Assembly: GCA_944354125.1 (NCBI GenBank)
Contig: CALVPT010000006.1
Span: 39,910 to 103,909, forward strand
Source of the DNA: an uncultured Clostridia bacterium
GTDB taxonomy: Bacteria; Bacillota; Clostridia; Christensenellales; Borkfalkiaceae
Length of the DNA stretch: 64,000 nt
Direction of reading: 5' to 3'
Part shown: positions 61,376-64,000 of the stretch, piece after piece
How positions within the stretch are numbered: position 1 is the first letter of the stretch
Layout: the number at the start of each line of letters is the position of its first letter
Program-made: the position numbers and the translations under genes
The notes under the pieces: model-generated
Told to the model about the DNA's origin: nothing
Databases searched by the model: none
The model's input: only the letters and a program-made list of their open reading frames with translations

Positions 61376-64000
61376 TTATGATGCCTGGCTTGCTGCCGAG
61401 ACCATAATTGTAACTGTATATTCGAATTCATACAGCCCGTCTATCAACACGTTGACAGTAACATCATATGTGCCGACAGCACCTGCATCGCGAACCCTGC
61501 CGGAAAGTATACCGTCTACGGAAAGAGTCAATCCCGACGGAAGAGTATCTTCTGTGGTGTAATATACCGTAAACAAGTCAAGCTCGCTGAGATCGGGCGC
61601 TATACTTACGTTAGCCGTCTGATTGACTATTACATTTGCCGTTGTCTGCGCGAATTCAAGTTCAGATGTGCCATTTACGTTGTTATTAGTATTGGCTGCA
61701 ATGTAAAGTATCCTTTGAGCGGCCTTCCTTACTGCGTAATAGTGAGTTGCGGAAATATATGTAGGTTCCGATGCCCCTGTAGCACTGTCGACTCTTACGC
61801 CGCCTTCACCATTTCTTGCCGCCGCATCCCATTCGCCGACGAGAGAAACATTGCCGCGCATATTGCCGAGAGGCAGATCACATCCCGTACGAAGCATGAT
61901 TTCAAGATCGCTGTAATTCGCATTATACCAGTCAGTCATAGTATATCCCTTAAAGCCCCACTCCTGACGAAGCAACTTTTCAAGCAGAGCGTAATTGGTG
62001 CTTGCCATAGCGTCACCAATGCGATTGAATGCAACCATAGTTGCGGTCGAATGACCATACTTGAACGAGTATTCGAAAGGACGCGCATAAATTTCGCGAA
62101 TAGTCTGCTCATCCGCCCACGTCATAAGACCGCTTCTGTCAGTTTCCTGGTCATTGAGGAAAAGATGCTTTATGTAGGTATTAACACCCTTTGACGCCGC
62201 TCCGTTTACAACGCTTGCAGCAATCAATCCTGCGTGTACGCCATCTTGACTATAATATTCAAAATTTCGTCCCGAGAAAGGAGAACGGTGAATATTCATT
62301 GACGGACCATACCATCCGGTTACGCCTAAGAACAGAGATTCATTGCCGACCATCTCGCCCATTCTCTCTGCAAGATCAGTATTGAAGGTAGCAGCAATTA
62401 CAGTTGCGCTTACCCATAGCGTACCGCCAGGAGCAGACATGTTTTCGTAACCCATTTTAAGCTGTGCGGGACCATCGGAATCGACGGACTGAAGCTTACC
62501 GATTGACGGAACTGCAACCGTCTTGAAGAAACCCATGCTAGTTATGTCCTTTAGTTCAGCCCAGGTCAACTGATTCATGAACTCTTCCCATTTCTGACTG
62601 TCCGCATCTGTTGAGGCTATCATATTGCCGTCCGCATCCTTTGTCGCCTCGGTATAGGGAACGCCTGACATATCGGCAAGTTTAACGGTCACATCAGAAT
62701 TGTCAGAAGCATGTGCCGTAGCCTGTGTCCAGCCTTCAGGAACTTCATTCACATACCAAACATCCTCTGCATCATCCTGATAAGGATTATAAGCACCGCG
62801 CTCTGAGTCATACAGCGATAATTTGTCGCCACTTATAGTACGATCCTCTTTTGTTGCTGTATCAGGAAGTCTCAGTCCGCCTGCGCGCGTTACTATATTT
62901 TCAAGCAACGAATCATTGGTTGACTTATATCTATCAAGACCGTTGCCTCCGCTGAATACATTGGTTATCTCATTGCCGGAAACGAGATCTGTCGTACACT
63001 GTATTCCGTCTTCGCCTACAGTCCTTGTAACACTGTCAACCACTTCATGGGAATTCTTGCGTATGGAAATCGTGTAATCTCCTTCGTCGAGCTCATACCC
63101 CATGAATCCGTTAGCGTTTGCATCATTGTAGTCATAGGAAGCCATATCCTGAGCCGCAAACTGCATAGTGAGTACCTGACTTTCACCGGGCTGAAGCAGG
63201 TCTGTCTTAGCAAAGGTTACAAGGTTTGCCGACGCCTTCTCTATCTCCCCTTCAGTATAAGGAGCAGTATAGTAAACCTGCACAACGTCTTTACCGGGAA
63301 CCGTTCCGGTATTCTTTACCCAGACGCGCATCGTAACAGTTTGGTTTGCCGCAGCGATAGATCCAGTTTCCGCAACATTATCTATTTTCCATTCAAAGTC
63401 AGTATACGAAAGACCGTAACCGAAAGGATATACCACCTGCTCTGCATACCATTCATCGCCAGATCCGGCTTCTTCGGCATTCATATCATCTGCTATAGTT
63501 TCATACCACCTGTAGCCGTTATAGATGCCCTCCCTGTATTCTATCGAATGATAACTTGTCGGAGAGCCATCTTCAGTATACAGTAAAGTATCCTCTCCGT
63601 TCTGACTATTATCGCCAAAATTAAACCATGTAGGGTCCTGTTTAAAATCTCTTGCATATATATCGACAAGACGTCCGGACGGATTGATTGATCCGTTCAA
63701 AATCTGTCCGAGCGCAAGAATGCCCGCATTTCCGGTATGACCTATCCATATTATGCCATCAATATCATCGTCATCATTCATATCTCCGAGTTCCATCGGA
63801 TTAGCGCTATTGATTATGACGATTATCTTCTTGAATACACCATCTTCTTTCAACTCTTTGAGAGTCTGATAAATATACTCTTCCCGAGAGCATGGAAGCG
63901 GCAGGATTCAAGGTCAATGAAATTTGATATGGTCCAAATTGCGGCGTCGCCGAACTGTCTGAATGACCCTCTCATCTCTTTTACATAATCTTCAGGGTCA
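61376..64000 (-). pseudogene. GH3 glycosidase, permuted type; frame-disrupted and cut by window edge
   Basis: From 63907 down to 61376 one frame encodes the rest of the alpha/beta sandwich (IIVIINSANPMELGD, NPSGRLVDIYARDF), Fn3-like domain (TVPGKDVVQVYYTAPY), barrel (FSGRNFEYYSQDG, KHLFLNDQETDRS, nucleophile in GFKGYTMTDWYN) and a C-terminal Ig-like He_PIG domain in place of the second membrane helix of its neighbour. Upstream, codons DPEDYVKEMRGSFRQFGDAA, then IWTISNF, clearly belong to the same protein but are in another frame that stops at 63850. The expected GGEG-DLP loop between them is absent. Either the gene is broken or the sequence has an error there. Paralogue of the gene at 56352. 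Confidence 0.75.

Overview
The window comes from a Gram-positive bacterium, most likely a gut or rumen member of the Clostridia (Bacillota). The clues are the S10-spc gene order with a KOW gene between map and infA, zinc-finger (C+) forms of S14, L24 and adenylate kinase, strong AGGAGG ribosome sites, near-consensus sigma-A promoters, lipobox lipoproteins, and large membrane-anchored surface proteins. A family-level name would be a guess. Nearly all genes lie on the minus strand.

Region 1 (1-13.8 kb, minus) is a complete S10-spc ribosomal protein operon: rpsJ-rplCDWB-rpsS-rplV-rpsC-rplP-rpmC-rpsQ-rplNXE-rpsZ(N)-rpsH-rplFR-rpsE-rpmD-rplO-secY-adk-map-KOW-infA. It is driven by a perfect TTGACA-N17-TATAAT promoter and has a terminator-like hairpin in its leader. 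Three gene junctions (secY/adk, rpsQ/rplN, rpsJ/rplC) each carry a roughly 170-215 bp element made of five consecutive hairpins. The stems keep pairing between copies although their sequences differ. I regard this as the most novel signal in the window.

Region 2 (14.4-35.6 kb, minus) couples outside digestion to uptake. It holds a 1492-aa beta-repeat lipoprotein, a 2477-aa subtilisin-like S8 protease fused to leucine-rich repeats, a second lipoprotein, then oligopeptide-transporter genes for a binding protein, two permeases, two ATPases and an overlapping 84-aa one-helix membrane protein. A 1005-aa lipoprotein with a short collagen-like stretch follows at 36-39 kb.

Region 3 (39.4-49.5 kb) is accessory housekeeping. 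It has two tandem CobW-type GTPases (one fused to a TIGR03943-like domain, one with a duplicated His/Asp-rich metal loop), a DUF2188 membrane protein, a dGTPase, a RadC-type JAMM protein, a GntR-ABC exporter operon with a palindromic operator on its promoter, an MmcQ/YjbR protein, a small unknown, and a MarR regulator with a membrane-anchored Ntn-type (C45/choloylglycine-like) hydrolase.

Region 4 (49.6-56.3 kb) is a decay zone: an IS30-family element with a doubled right end, a cytoplasmic LRR protein, a truncated M18 aminopeptidase with an in-frame stop, and a decayed integrative or mobilisable element (truncated serine recombinase, SLOG-like scrap, frameshifted sigma-like gene, broken rolling-circle Rep). 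More than 1 kb of hairpin-rich non-coding DNA follows.

Region 5 (56.3-64 kb, minus) is a glycan-use operon: two domain-permuted GH3 glycosidases flank an Ig-like/carbohydrate-binding lipoprotein. The GH3 at the right edge appears frame-disrupted.
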